From contig CALEMF010000106.1 of assembly GCA_937911505.1 (NCBI GenBank), positions 1 through 64,000 of the forward strand: a stretch of DNA of 64,000 nt, given 5' to 3'. Made by a program: the position numbers and the translations under genes. Below the pieces are notes generated by a model. That model ran no database searches. It had not been told where the DNA came from and saw only the letters and a list, made by a program, of their open reading frames with translations. Below are positions 17,726 through 27,376 of the stretch, piece by piece. This DNA is from an uncultured Cytophagales bacterium (GTDB lineage: Bacteria; Bacteroidota; Bacteroidia; Cytophagales; Thermonemataceae). Positions within the stretch are counted from its first letter, which is position 1; each line of letters starts with the position of its first letter.

Positions 17726-19561
17726 TTACTTGATTACCAGTCTCTTTACACCTACTTCACCATCCTTGGCTACTTTTACAAAGTAAAGACCTGCCTTAGC
17801 ATTGAGAGTAAGTGTTGTTTCGTTTACAGCACTAGCGGTATATACTACTTTCCCTAAGATATCTACTACTTCTACCTCATATCTTCCTTGTAGGGCTGTG
17901 AGTTTCACTGTTCCATTAGACGGATTCGGTACTAGTTGTATCTGTGCAGAAAGTTCGTCGCTAATAGAGGTAGTAGGATCATTAGTGCCTGTTACAGTAA
18001 AATCGTCAATAGTCAACCTTGTAGAACCACCATCAGAGTTGGAAGTATATACAATAGCTATGAAATAATTATCACTCGTTGTTACCCCTAAAGAACCTTC
18101 CACTAAATTCCATTGATCATTTTCTTCAGCCTCAGCAGGGAACGTAATCGTAGACACAGTTGTCCAAGTCGCACTTGAAGGATCTCCACTACCTGAATAG
18201 TCAGAAGAAATACGAATTTCTGGATTTATTCCCTCAAATCGTCTCTCTACCTGTAAGCTCAGAGCAGCATCTGAAGTCAAGCCGATGGGAGGCGAAATGA
18301 GCCAGTCTTCATTATCCTGTGCACCCTCATCAAAGCCGCTCATACGTAAACCTGCTGTTCTTTCCTCAGGAGAGAAGCCAAAATCAGTACACTCCCATAC
18401 CTGGTCATCTCCTACTACACTAAAAGCTAGCCAATCCACTGGAAAATCAGGACAGCTATTAAAATCTTCGGTATATGGTAGCATTTTAGGTGCTGGTACG
18501 TTTCCTGTTTCCGTACCTGAAACAGCCACATTAACGCTCGTTACACCAGTACTATGTACAATATTACCTGATTTTACACCATTTATAGTAGAAGTAGGCG
18601 CAAAAACAACAAATACAGTTTGGTCACCATCATTTACCTCAGTAGCTGTAAAAGTGATACTACTTGCAAAACCACTACCCGTAGTTTTAGATACTTGAAA
18701 GTTATCGGGAGCCGTTACAGTCAAATTCTCGCTCAAATCTGTACCTGATATGGTATAAGAAGCTTCACTAGAAGTGCTACCATTAGCTATTTCCCCAAAG
18801 TCGGCAAGAGAGGTAGGATCGACATCAAGTACAGGAACAGTGATGTCAGAAGTCGTAACAGTAATTCCTAGATCGTCAATAGCATATATTCCGTCGCTAC
18901 CAGTGTCATCACTATCTGTCCATCGGATGTAGAAAGTATTACCATCGGCGATACCAATACCGGTTGCATTGGCAGAGATGTTTGCTTGATTAGCAACAGC
19001 ATTACCATCCTGTGCGGCGGCGGCCGTTGAGGAAGTGAGTATTTCTACTAAGTCCATTCCGGTGAGCGCTGTCCAAGTAGCAGTTTCATCATTGACACCC
19101 GTTGCATTGATACTATATTCAAAAACAACCACTTCATTTATATCGTCTCTACTTCCTGAGCGCCATTGTTCTACCACCCCTGAAAAAGCAATGTCTGTGA
19201 TAGTCTCACCTGTGTTATTCTCAAAAGCAGCACCGAAAAAAGGTTGGGTGCTTCCAGATGACAGTGTACCTAATGCTCTTTCGCCTGCATCCGTTGCACC
19301 TACATTATACAGGGCGCCAGAACTAGCACTTCCATTAGTTACTATCGTTGCTGTTAAAGCCGCTGCATTGGCAGCATTAAAAGCAGTCCATCCCGTTGGG
19401 AGTGCCGTTCCATCGGAACCAAGGCTATTAAAATTTTCACTGTAAGTTTTGTTGCTATTAGTAAAGGTAAAAGCCTGTGCAGATGCCATTTGTGTAGTTA
19501 AAAACACAAAACTGCACACCAGTATTGCTCGATACCACAAGTGTGGGTAAATCTTTTTCAT
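17726..19561 (-). CDS. T9SS-exported protein with choice-of-anchor J-like domains
   Basis: The 611-residue protein begins with a signal peptide (IYPHLWYRAILVCSFVFLTT..ASAQ). An N-terminal beta-sandwich (YSENFNSLGSDGTALPTGW) is followed by an Ig-like region (LDVDPTSLADFGEI...NVAVSGTE). A second sandwich of the choice-of-anchor J type comes next (MLPYTEDFNSCPDFPVDW, NEDWLISPPIGL, RLTIDDFTVTG). It ends in a type A T9SS sorting domain (LVPNPSNGTVKL...GLYFVKVAKDGEVGVKRLVI). It should be secreted or surface-attached. It sits next to the secreted endonuclease I on the same strand and may help bind the substrate; that role is inference. Confidence 0.88.
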   Translation of the reverse strand: MKKIYPHLWYRAILVCSFVFLTTQMASAQAFTFTNSNKTYSENFNSLGSDGTALPTGWTAFNAANAAALTATIVTNGSASSGALYNVGATDAGERALGTLSSGSTQPFFGAAFENNTGETITDIAFSGVVEQWRSGSRDDINEVVVFEYSINATGVNDETATWTALTGMDLVEILTSSTAAAAQDGNAVANQANISANATGIGIADGNTFYIRWTDSDDTGSDGIYAIDDLGITVTTSDITVPVLDVDPTSLADFGEIANGSTSSEASYTISGTDLSENLTVTAPDNFQVSKTTGSGFASSITFTATEVNDGDQTVFVVFAPTSTINGVKSGNIVHSTGVTSVNVAVSGTETGNVPAPKMLPYTEDFNSCPDFPVDWLAFSVVGDDQVWECTDFGFSPEERTAGLRMSGFDEGAQDNEDWLISPPIGLTSDAALSLQVERRFEGINPEIRISSDYSGSGDPSSATWTTVSTITFPAEAEENDQWNLVEGSLGVTTSDNYFIAIVYTSNSDGGSTRLTIDDFTVTGTNDPTTSISDELSAQIQLVPNPSNGTVKLTALQGRYEVEVVDILGKVVYTASAVNETTLTLNAKAGLYFVKVAKDGEVGVKRLVIK

Positions 19562-19691
19562 AAAACTATGGATTAATATATTTTAATGACAAATTTTTTG
19601 TTGTACAAATTTAAATAGTATTTACAATTTCATTAACATCTCTACTTAAATCTTACATTAAGAAATTGTTACGTAATAAAAGGAATGGCTT

Positions 19692-20774
19692 TTACAAAAC
19701 GACGATACGCTTTGTAAAACGCTGGTTTTGATTTTTGAAGTGGATAAAATAGCAGCCTGATACACATGTAGAGGTGTCAATATAAGTAGAAACTAATTGA
19801 TTACTTACTTCTTTACCCATCATATCAGTAATGCTCACTTGGTAAACGCGTGTTGCAGGGGCTTTAAGATAAATGCCCTGTTTTGAAGTAGTGGGCACAG
19901 GGTACAACACTGTTTCCTCAACTAGCTCTTCTCCTAAAGAAGTGGGAATATCAGGCAAGGAAGTAAAACCCCAAACATTCCCCACCCACTCAGGGTGATC
20001 GATGTAAGGATTTCGGTTGTCTTGTATTTCGTATACCGCATTGTTACGATCAAGCTCTTTTTGGCTCACAGGATCATCAGTATGCCAGGCATAGAGCATC
20101 TCTAGTAACCACCGTTCGTATACTTGATCAGACGTTCCATTTAGTGTGGCATTGGCTTCATTGCTATTGCTTTCCCAGCTAGCGATTACATTCTCGTAGC
20201 GGGTAGCCATATAGAAGTAAGTGCGCGCAAAATCTCCTTTAAATTCATCGATAGGTTCAAATACCTGCCCACTGTAGCCAGCGATAGCTACCACTGAACT
20301 GCCTCTTTGGCTTCCATTACCAGAAGTATAACTAGCATTGCTCACTTCTCCAAAGGGTAAATTACCTCGCTCACTATTCACCTTCTTATCGGTAGGATAG
20401 AGATGAAAAATATCACTGTTCATTGGTGACACACTTCCACCAAACCAGCTTCTTGGAAAGGAATGCTCTCGGTTAAACTTTTGACACTCGCTTGTACCAC
20501 TCGTGCCATTGTCTTGATCGGTACCAAAAGTCAAATCACAATCAGCGTACATATCCCACACCTTTCCGTCTGCACGTTGGTCAGTTGCCTCAAAATTCCC
20601 CCAAAGCGCGTTGTAGGACTGTACGGTATGCCCTTTAATGATGTCATAGAGTGCTGTTTTCAGCTCGTAGCCGCTTTTGCCTTCGGCAGTAGTATAGTAC
20701 CCTTCTGGAATATGCGCCCATACGTTATTTTGTACAAACCAGTATAGTACAGTTATAGTAATGATTGCTTTCAT
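19692..20774 (-). CDS. Secreted endonuclease I with T9SS sorting domain
   Basis: The 360-residue product is an endonuclease I (EndA/NucM) family nuclease. Landmarks are GYYTTAEGKSGYELKTALYDI at the N-terminus and the His-Me finger region NREHSFPRSWFGG..SDIFHLYPTDKKVNSERGN. FARTYFYMATRYENV and ELDRNNAVYEIQDNRNPYIDHPEW follow further on. The family cleaves DNA and sometimes RNA without sequence preference and uses Mg2+. A signal peptide is present (MKAIITITVLYWFVQNNVWA), and the C-terminus is a T9SS sorting domain (LYPVPTTSKQGIYLKAP ... GCYFIHFKNQNQRFTKRIVVL). It would release oligonucleotides outside the cell. Neighbours are a DUF5689 lipoprotein and a TonB receptor. Confidence 0.92.
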   Translation of the reverse strand: MKAIITITVLYWFVQNNVWAHIPEGYYTTAEGKSGYELKTALYDIIKGHTVQSYNALWGNFEATDQRADGKVWDMYADCDLTFGTDQDNGTSGTSECQKFNREHSFPRSWFGGSVSPMNSDIFHLYPTDKKVNSERGNLPFGEVSNASYTSGNGSQRGSSVVAIAGYSGQVFEPIDEFKGDFARTYFYMATRYENVIASWESNSNEANATLNGTSDQVYERWLLEMLYAWHTDDPVSQKELDRNNAVYEIQDNRNPYIDHPEWVGNVWGFTSLPDIPTSLGEELVEETVLYPVPTTSKQGIYLKAPATRVYQVSITDMMGKEVSNQLVSTYIDTSTCVSGCYFIHFKNQNQRFTKRIVVL

Positions 20775-20849
20775 ATCAATATTAGATTAAGTAGTATACA
20801 GAAGTCGCTCTTCTAATTTGTAAAATCATACCTGATCTACGATACACTA

Positions 20850-20880
20850 AAAGCGCTGGTATGAATCGTACCAACGCTTT
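20850..20880 (-). terminator. Hairpin terminator for the DUF5689 gene
   Basis: AAAGCG-TGGTA and TACCA-CGCTTT pair around a seven-base loop, with single unpaired bases in each arm. On the minus strand the stem ends in a short T-run (CTTTTAGTG). It lies 25 bases past the stop of the DUF5689 gene. Confidence 0.6.
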
Positions 20881-20904
20881 ACAGTAGTTCTTTCTCTTAT
20901 TTCA

Positions 20905-22329
20905 TTAGGGTAAGGAAGGATTGGTTACATCACTAGTATTCCTAGGCAATAGCTGCGGACTACCATTAAATGTGCCTACTACTCCCCGTACATTTACTGA
21001 ACCGCTAGGAATGGCAGTACTTCCGAAACTAGCATCATTATCTACACGTACCACAGAAGTACCAGAAGCATCAGTAATATCTCTATTAGAACCACTTCCA
21101 GAACCGCCATAGAAATTTTCACCAGCATCTGCATAAGTTACACTTGATACAATCACCAATTGGCTTTCGTACAAGCCTGTTTCAAGTTCTTCACAGGTAA
21201 TTTGTGTAACTGTTGGTGTGATATTCCCCAAGTCTGTCACATTACTGGTAGCTACATCTATTACTTGTACTAGCTCGTTAAAGTCACCTAATTCTCTTCC
21301 ACTAATGTCAATTTCCAAATCATCACCTATATCATAACTATGTTCAGCAGTAAAGCGTACTACGATACCTGCACTACCATCTTGAATGGTGATATTTCGG
21401 CTATCAATATTGCCTCCTTCTCTATCAGAGATGACCGTCCCACGAATGGTTGTACCACTAGGAATAGTGGTAGTTCCACCAGTATAAAGATTCCTCAAGA
21501 AACAAATATTCTTATACGAACCATTATCCTCTTCACAAGGTGGTAGTGTACTATCTCCACATCGAGGTCCCTCCAACTGAGGTACTTCATCTAGTAATAG
21601 CTGGATGGTTTCGCCAAAGGTACTTACTGTCGCAGTGATTCTACCATTGCCATCTGGGATGGGTTCATTGCTTAGGACAGAGCTGGTACTCGTAAACACT
21701 ATAATCGTATTCCCTTCACAATCTTCTAGATCTTTGCTGCCATTTGCATTAGAGCTAGTTCCGTTAAATACTTGGCTCGTATCACTTCCTACAAATTGTA
21801 CATTTTCTAATGTCACGAGCTGATTGAGGTACGTATCTAAGTTATCGTTGATTTCTTGGATGGTCACGCGTGTCCCTACAATCTCGAAGCGCTCATTATT
21901 CATTTCTTCTACTGCCTCAAGGTTTCTTAAAATCAACTGAATGGTTGTGGTTCCACCAGAAGATACAAACTTAGAGACATACCCTTGAATGGCCCCACTC
22001 CCTTCTGGAGTAAGCTGATAAGCAAAGTCGCGATCAGAGTTAGTACGTATTACGGCAGTAGCGCCTGTTTCATCTTGAATATTTCTATTTCCTAAAAAGG
22101 GCTGTCCAGCATCTAACCCTGTAAACTGCACGTTTTCAATGCGTACCCACTGTCCTTCGTATTGGGCAGTAATGCCATCATCCAAAAAAGTATTAAACTC
22201 TTCAATGGTAATGGTAATAGGATTAATCACCTCTTCGGGAGGCGCCACGATATCGTCTTCACACGAGGTAAAGCATAATAAGGATAGGCTCAATAAAGCG
22301 CTGAATAAGACTTTTATATTAATTTTCAT
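20905..22329 (-). CDS. DUF5689 domain lipoprotein
   Basis: The 474-residue protein begins with a lipoprotein signal (INIKVLFSALLSLSLLCFTSC, lipobox FTSC). It then carries several OB-fold-like beta repeats: VRIENVQFTGLDAGQPFLGNR, VTLENVQFVGSDTSQVFNG and FLRNLYTGGTTTIPSGTTIRG, the last typical of DUF5689. Repeats end in phrases such as TIQDGSAGIVVRF and DASGTSVVRV. OB-fold repeats often bind nucleic acid, which would suit a surface DNA-binding partner of the TonB receptor. It lies 30 bases downstream of the receptor's stop and is surely in the same unit. Confidence 0.9.
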   Translation of the reverse strand: MKINIKVLFSALLSLSLLCFTSCEDDIVAPPEEVINPITITIEEFNTFLDDGITAQYEGQWVRIENVQFTGLDAGQPFLGNRNIQDETGATAVIRTNSDRDFAYQLTPEGSGAIQGYVSKFVSSGGTTTIQLILRNLEAVEEMNNERFEIVGTRVTIQEINDNLDTYLNQLVTLENVQFVGSDTSQVFNGTSSNANGSKDLEDCEGNTIIVFTSTSSVLSNEPIPDGNGRITATVSTFGETIQLLLDEVPQLEGPRCGDSTLPPCEEDNGSYKNICFLRNLYTGGTTTIPSGTTIRGTVISDREGGNIDSRNITIQDGSAGIVVRFTAEHSYDIGDDLEIDISGRELGDFNELVQVIDVATSNVTDLGNITPTVTQITCEELETGLYESQLVIVSSVTYADAGENFYGGSGSGSNRDITDASGTSVVRVDNDASFGSTAIPSGSVNVRGVVGTFNGSPQLLPRNTSDVTNPSLP

Positions 22330-22359
22330 GGGATTCTTTGTTTCTTTTTCGATTAAAAT

Positions 22360-25098
22360 TTATAGGCTTACGGCAGCGCTCACATAGTAAGTTCTGCCAA
22401 AATAGAATTGTACAAAAGGAGAAGCGTTCGGATCTAAGTCCGTTCGCTGACGAGAGTCTATGATAAATTGGTTATCAAGTAGGTTATTGATGCTTCCTTT
22501 GATCTTTAAGCGGAGGTCTTTCCCAAACTTCCAAGATTTTCCTGCATATACATCTAAGGTGAAGGCTTCGGGGAGTCGTTGTACTTGTGTGAAGAACTCG
22601 CCTGGTATCAAGCGATCCTGTGGATTGTAGTCTGCATACATATTGTCATAGTAGTTGGCACTCAAGCCTGCATACCAAAACTTAGGGGAACGATACTTGG
22701 GACCTAAAGCAACTGTTGTTTGAGGTACACCACCCACACGTAGGTCTTGCGTGTAAATCGTCTGTTGGTCTGAGATTTCGATAAAACCTGGATCAGTAAA
22801 CACAATGGCATTAGGATTATTCGCCCATCGCCAGTCTCCTACAGAGACCATCCCTTTTAAGGAAAGGGTATTGGTTAACTTGCTGGTAAAATCTACCTCA
22901 ACCCCTTGATGGATGGCATCTACATTTGACAAACGGAACTGCAAGAAATCACCGTTGGTTTGGATTTGATTACCCTCGTTGGTAGTGATTACGGTATTGA
23001 CGGGCGTCAAGAAACCTGTAGTAAAAGCTTGGTTGTTCCAATTCGTACTGTATAAATTAACATTGGCAGCAAAGCGTGGCGAACGATAACCATAACCGAG
23101 CTCAAAAGAATACACCTCTTCACTTACTAAGTCACCGCGTACTTCGTTGCTATAACGATTGTCTACAAAGGCATCGCGAAAGAAAGGAGCTCTGGTAAAG
23201 TAACCAGAATTAAAGAAGACATTATGCCGTCCCGTAATTTTATAGTTGGCACCTGCCTTTACAGTAAAATTATTGAATACATAGAGTTCAGACTCGCCTA
23301 GAGAGTTTTCCACAAAATCATCTGGCAAAAAGCGCCCATTTCTTTGGAAGGTACTTCGTACAAAATTACCAGTTAAAAAAACATCTACATTCCCAATTTC
23401 ACGTTCTACCTGCGCAAAAAGCCCTCCCCAAGTAACTGTACCATTATAATCATAATCAATTCGGTCTCCTTCACGTGCTACACCGTAAGGATTAAGCCTG
23501 TTACGCTGCGCGCCATACAAACCTGCATTCGGATCACTCCCACTAAAAGTAGTCAACGGACTATTTCTGTTTAAGTCTACATAAAAATCACCTCCCAATA
23601 AATCTACTACTTCTCGGTAATGGAAGCCTCTGTACCAACGGTAGTCAATACCGAATGTACCACTCGTTTTTTCGTCGAAGTCGATGTTAAGCGTTGTCAA
23701 AGCCCCCATCCAATTGTGATCATTGCGTGCTTCTTGAATAATGTACCGAGAAAGATTTCCTTGTGCTACTACATTGCCCTCTGTATCGCGAAGGGTTCTA
23801 AAGTTATTCTGATTCTCATCTACTAATCTATCCCAGTTGATTTGCTGTAAGCTATCGGGCGCGCCTGGCCCTAATTTATATGGAATAGGTTAACCTGTGC
23901 CTGGGCCGCGCACGATACTCGTTCCTCCACCGCGCCCAAAATAATAGTAGATGGAAGAGCTAAGCGTAGCCTTCTCGTTAATGTCAAAGTAGTGATTCAG
24001 GAAAAACTTAGGCTTGTGATAGCGATTTTGAAAAGCATTCAACTCTTCACCACCCTTTAAGCCCCAGGCAGGATTATATGTTTTTCTACCTACTGTTTCA
24101 TAAGAAAGCTCTGTTGCATCGACACCTCTATTGGTAATTTGAGGCGCTCCAAAAGCAGTCAGTACTAGCTGATGGCGATCGTTGAGGGTTTTGGAAGCTG
24201 CTAAAAAATACGAGTAAGCTTCTGTACTGGTTCCCTCTCTGAAGCCATCACCAAATCGGGTAGAACCCAACACGGTAAAGGCCCAGCCGCCTTTCATTAA
24301 ACCTGTAGAAGCACTCAGCATAAACATATTTTGCCAAGAGCGATTGGCACTAGCATAGCTGAGGCGTATTCCTTTCCTAAATTCAGTGGGTTTTGTGATA
24401 ATGTTGAGCGTTCCTCCTACCGAACTTACCGCCAGCTTGGTAGCACCTAACCCACGTTGTACTTGTTTATTATAGGTTACGTCGCTCATCCCACCCCAAT
24501 TCGACCAAAACACACGTCCAGTTTCCATATCATTCACTGGAATACCATTAATGAGTACCGCTGAGTTTTCAGAAGCAAAGCCCCGAATCCGCACGCTCGC
24601 ATCGCCAAAGCTTCCTCCTCCTGTATTGACAAATACACCAGGCGTTGATTTGAGAATTTCTGGGAATTCTTGCGCGCCCATCTTTTCCTCAATTTCTGCT
24701 GCAGTGATCGTGGAGATGGGTGTGGGAGGTTGTCGCCCTTCATCTACAAAAGAGGCTAATATCTCCACCTCTTCTAAGCCGATGGCGTCCTCTTTAAGAG
24801 AAACGGTACTTAAGTTAACAGTTCCTCCTTCTTTTACAGTGACCGTCTGGTCTTTCTTGATGTATCCTAAGAAGTTAAAAGAAACGACCACCGTCCCAGT
24901 AGGTACGTTGTTGATGGTAAATCCCCCTTCTAAGTTGGTAACACCTCCAATGTCAGTTCCCTGTATAAGTACAGAGACTCCAGGAAGTGTTTCCCCACTC
25001 TTTGCGTCTATGATGCTTCCTGTAATCGCACCAGTTTGACCATAAGTAGTTAGGTAGGACAAGAAGAGTCCTATCTTGATTAGTAAGATTTTTCGCAT
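22360..25098 (-). pseudogene. TonB-dependent receptor (SusC-like), interrupted by in-frame TAA
   Basis: From ATG 25098 the frame encodes a signal peptide (ILLIKIGLFLSYLTTYGQ), a carboxypeptidase-regulatory-like domain (GAITGSIIDAKSGETLPGVS), a TonB plug (LINGIPVNDMETGRVFWSNW) and the first barrel strands. It meets TAA at 23890-23892 (codon 403). The same frame then continues (PIPYKLGPGAPDSLQQINWD) for 510 more codons through the barrel to a C-terminus ending FYFGRTYYVSAAVSL. Both halves belong to one receptor of about 912 residues, and only one base need differ. It would import large ligands through the outer membrane, here perhaps oligonucleotides. If the stop is real, the receptor is truncated in the barrel and inactive. 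Confidence 0.9.
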
Positions 25099-25135
25099 TG
25101 ATATAGTTTTAGTGAGCTTAAAAATTTTCCGACCA

Positions 25136-25143
25136 CAAATATA
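25136..25143 (-). promoter_or_regulatory. Candidate -7 box (TATATTTG) for the TonB receptor unit
   Basis: On the minus strand TATATTTG matches TAnnTTTG, 38 bases ahead of the receptor ATG at 25098. No clear -33 TTG was found. The box would drive receptor, DUF5689 and possibly the downstream nuclease. Confidence 0.45.
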
Positions 25144-25273
25144 GGGAGAGGTTTCACAGTAGCAGGACTCTCACTGTTAAGGAAATATTAAATCTTAACA
25201 CAAACTTCTTTTTATGGCAGAATTGGGTAATCTTTGCGTGGTTCGCACTATATTTCAGAAAACACTTACAAGT

Positions 25274-26335
25274 ATGTACCTCTCACTAAAAAAAATTTAT
25301 CTATTCGGCTTATTACTATGTATTCACTACCAGTCAGTTGCCCAGGATCGTTACTGGCTCAAAACCATTGCCTTTTATAATGTTGAAAATCTCTTTGATA
25401 CCATCGACCAAGCAGATGTACGAGATGAGGAGTTTCTACCTGAGGCAGCCAGACAGTGGAATACAGAACGTTATCGACTTAAACTAACTCATAACGCACG
25501 TGTAATTGCTGACATTGGGGTAGACCCTAAACTGGGTATTACTGAGCCGCCGGTAATTATAGGGCTTTGTGAAGTAGAAAACAAGCAAGTGGTAGAAGAT
25601 CTCATGGCTACTGCTCCGTTAAACCAAGAGGATTATGGTGTTTGCCATTTCGACTCGCCCGACCGTAGGGGTATTGATGTAGCATTAGCTTATAACAAGA
25701 AATATTTTACCCCTACAGCACAACAAAGTAGACGCCTTCACGATCCTAAAGCGCCCGACTTTATTACACGAGATCAATTGGTAGTTACAGGAAAGTTAGA
25801 AGGTGATCCTATCCATATAATCGTCAATCACTGGCCTTCAAGAAGAGGGGGCGAAAAGCGAAGTGAACCCCGCCGATTAGCTGCTGCTCAACTCACACGC
25901 GATATTATAGATTCTCTTGTTACGCTTGATGCACAGGCGAAAATTTTTGTTATGGGCGACCTTAACGACACACCCGTCAATAACAGTCTTACCAAGGTAT
26001 TAAAAGCAAAAGGCAGTACGGCAAATATGAAAGAAGGAGAACTTTTTAACCCAATGGTGGCACTTCACAAGAAAGGATACGGTACGCTGGCCTATCGTGA
26101 TGTTTGGCAAATTTTCGATCAGATCATTATGACACCTGCTGTACTTTCTTTAAAGGAAGGAGAAGGCTACCACTATTTTCCTAATACAGCGCGTATTTTT
26201 GATAAAAAATATGTAAAGAATAGTAAAGGGAAGTACGCGGGCTATCCTCACCGTACTTATGTAGGAAGTAGCTTTAAAGGAGGATACAGCGATCACCTTC
26301 CTGTCTATATTTATGTAGCCAAGAAGGCGGAGTAG
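25274..26335 (+). CDS. Secreted endonuclease/exonuclease/phosphatase family protein
   Basis: From ATG 25274 the product has a signal peptide (MYLSLKKIYLFGLLLCIHYQ..AQ) and an EEP catalytic fold. Metal and catalytic motifs are YNVENLFDT, GLCEVENK, VNHWPSRRGGEKRSEPRR, GDLNDTP and GGYSDHLPVY. An ATG at 25214 is in frame but would add 20 residues before the signal. EEP enzymes hydrolyse phosphodiesters in nucleic acids or phospholipids with divalent metals. It is divergent from the TonB receptor across a 175-base gap. Together with the endonuclease I it fits the breakdown of extracellular DNA to fragments; substrate is inferred from neighbours. Confidence 0.9.
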   Translation: MYLSLKKIYLFGLLLCIHYQSVAQDRYWLKTIAFYNVENLFDTIDQADVRDEEFLPEAARQWNTERYRLKLTHNARVIADIGVDPKLGITEPPVIIGLCEVENKQVVEDLMATAPLNQEDYGVCHFDSPDRRGIDVALAYNKKYFTPTAQQSRRLHDPKAPDFITRDQLVVTGKLEGDPIHIIVNHWPSRRGGEKRSEPRRLAAAQLTRDIIDSLVTLDAQAKIFVMGDLNDTPVNNSLTKVLKAKGSTANMKEGELFNPMVALHKKGYGTLAYRDVWQIFDQIIMTPAVLSLKEGEGYHYFPNTARIFDKKYVKNSKGKYAGYPHRTYVGSSFKGGYSDHLPVYIYVAKKAE

Positions 26336-26359
26336 TACCAGATAGACTGCTTACACCCT

Positions 26360-27298
26360 TTATTTTTTATTGAATCTTTCAATCATTGTATTCGCTTCAG
26401 CTACGTTTATATTTTTTCCAGAGATTTGTACTTCTCCACCAGCAATAGGACTATGTATTCTTGGAGCCATTACGATCTGCTTGTTCGCTACAATTGCGAT
26501 CACCTTACCAATATTTGCTTGGGTTATCTCATAGAGCTTCTGTTTAGCAGTCTCGCTAAATTTTACATTTACCACATAGGAGAAGCCCCAAGTACTTAGT
26601 GCTACTGTAGCAGAAGTAACCTCGGTAAAGGAAATTACAGGAGCTTCGGGTATTTTCAAAGAGCCTAGGTGCGCCTCATAGTTAGCAGGTATCGCTTCAG
26701 GTTCTTCATTTATTAAATAAAAGCCATCTGCTCTGTCTACAGCTACTTTCTTGTCTTGATCAATTTCTTCGATCTGCGCCTTCTTTCTCACATAGTTGAT
26801 AGAGTCTAGGTAGCAGAACTCATCCTCATACCAAGTGAGCTTTTGGTGATAAACCTTCAATATATCTGGAAATATACGAGCTACTTTCTTACCCAAGGCC
26901 GTTTCGTAGAAATCGTCTTCCTCGGCTTTCTGAGGGAAACTTTCTTCCTCTACAAAAGAGGAAGTTTCTTTCTTACGCCGCTCTAAAGTAAGCTGGTACA
27001 ATTCGTCTAATTCAACCTTAGAGAAGTTTTCATAAAATAAAGGTAGAAATAATTGCCCTTCTTTCGCTTTGTAAATGGAATCCTTTAAGGGTTTAAATTC
27101 CTTCTCTGAAATAAACGTTAATCTATTCTTGATTGTCTGAGGCGTACCCTCTTCAATAAATTTTTGCCACCCTTCGTCTACAAAATAGTCATCTAGTATC
27201 AGTTGTATTTTTTCCTGATCGCTACTATCTATTTCTTGTGCCTTTAAAGCAACTGTAAGAGTGACGAAAAGTAAAAGAAGGATTATCTTTTTCCTCAT
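26360..27298 (-). CDS. Secreted protein with DUF2059-like and SecD P1-head-like domains
   Basis: The 312-residue product has a signal peptide (MRKKIILLLLFVTLTVALKAQ). An N-terminal helical part recalls DUF2059 (FLPLFYENFSKVELDELYQL, FYETALGKKVARIFPDILK). The C-terminal 90 residues read like the periplasmic P1 head subdomain of SecD (YVVNVKFSETAKQKLYEITQ, IGKVIAIVANKQIVMAPRIH, IAGGEVQISGKNINVAEANT). True SecD has many membrane segments; this has none. It could be a periplasmic chaperone-like protein or a domain moved to a new context. Its 3' end faces the EEP gene. Confidence 0.75.
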   Translation of the reverse strand: MRKKIILLLLFVTLTVALKAQEIDSSDQEKIQLILDDYFVDEGWQKFIEEGTPQTIKNRLTFISEKEFKPLKDSIYKAKEGQLFLPLFYENFSKVELDELYQLTLERRKKETSSFVEEESFPQKAEEDDFYETALGKKVARIFPDILKVYHQKLTWYEDEFCYLDSINYVRKKAQIEEIDQDKKVAVDRADGFYLINEEPEAIPANYEAHLGSLKIPEAPVISFTEVTSATVALSTWGFSYVVNVKFSETAKQKLYEITQANIGKVIAIVANKQIVMAPRIHSPIAGGEVQISGKNINVAEANTMIERFNKK

Positions 27299-27376
27299 AG
27301 TAACGGAACGCTATTGTACTTCTTAACAAGTAATAAGAGCAGATGATTTAGTAATATAAAACCTAAGAGGAACTAC

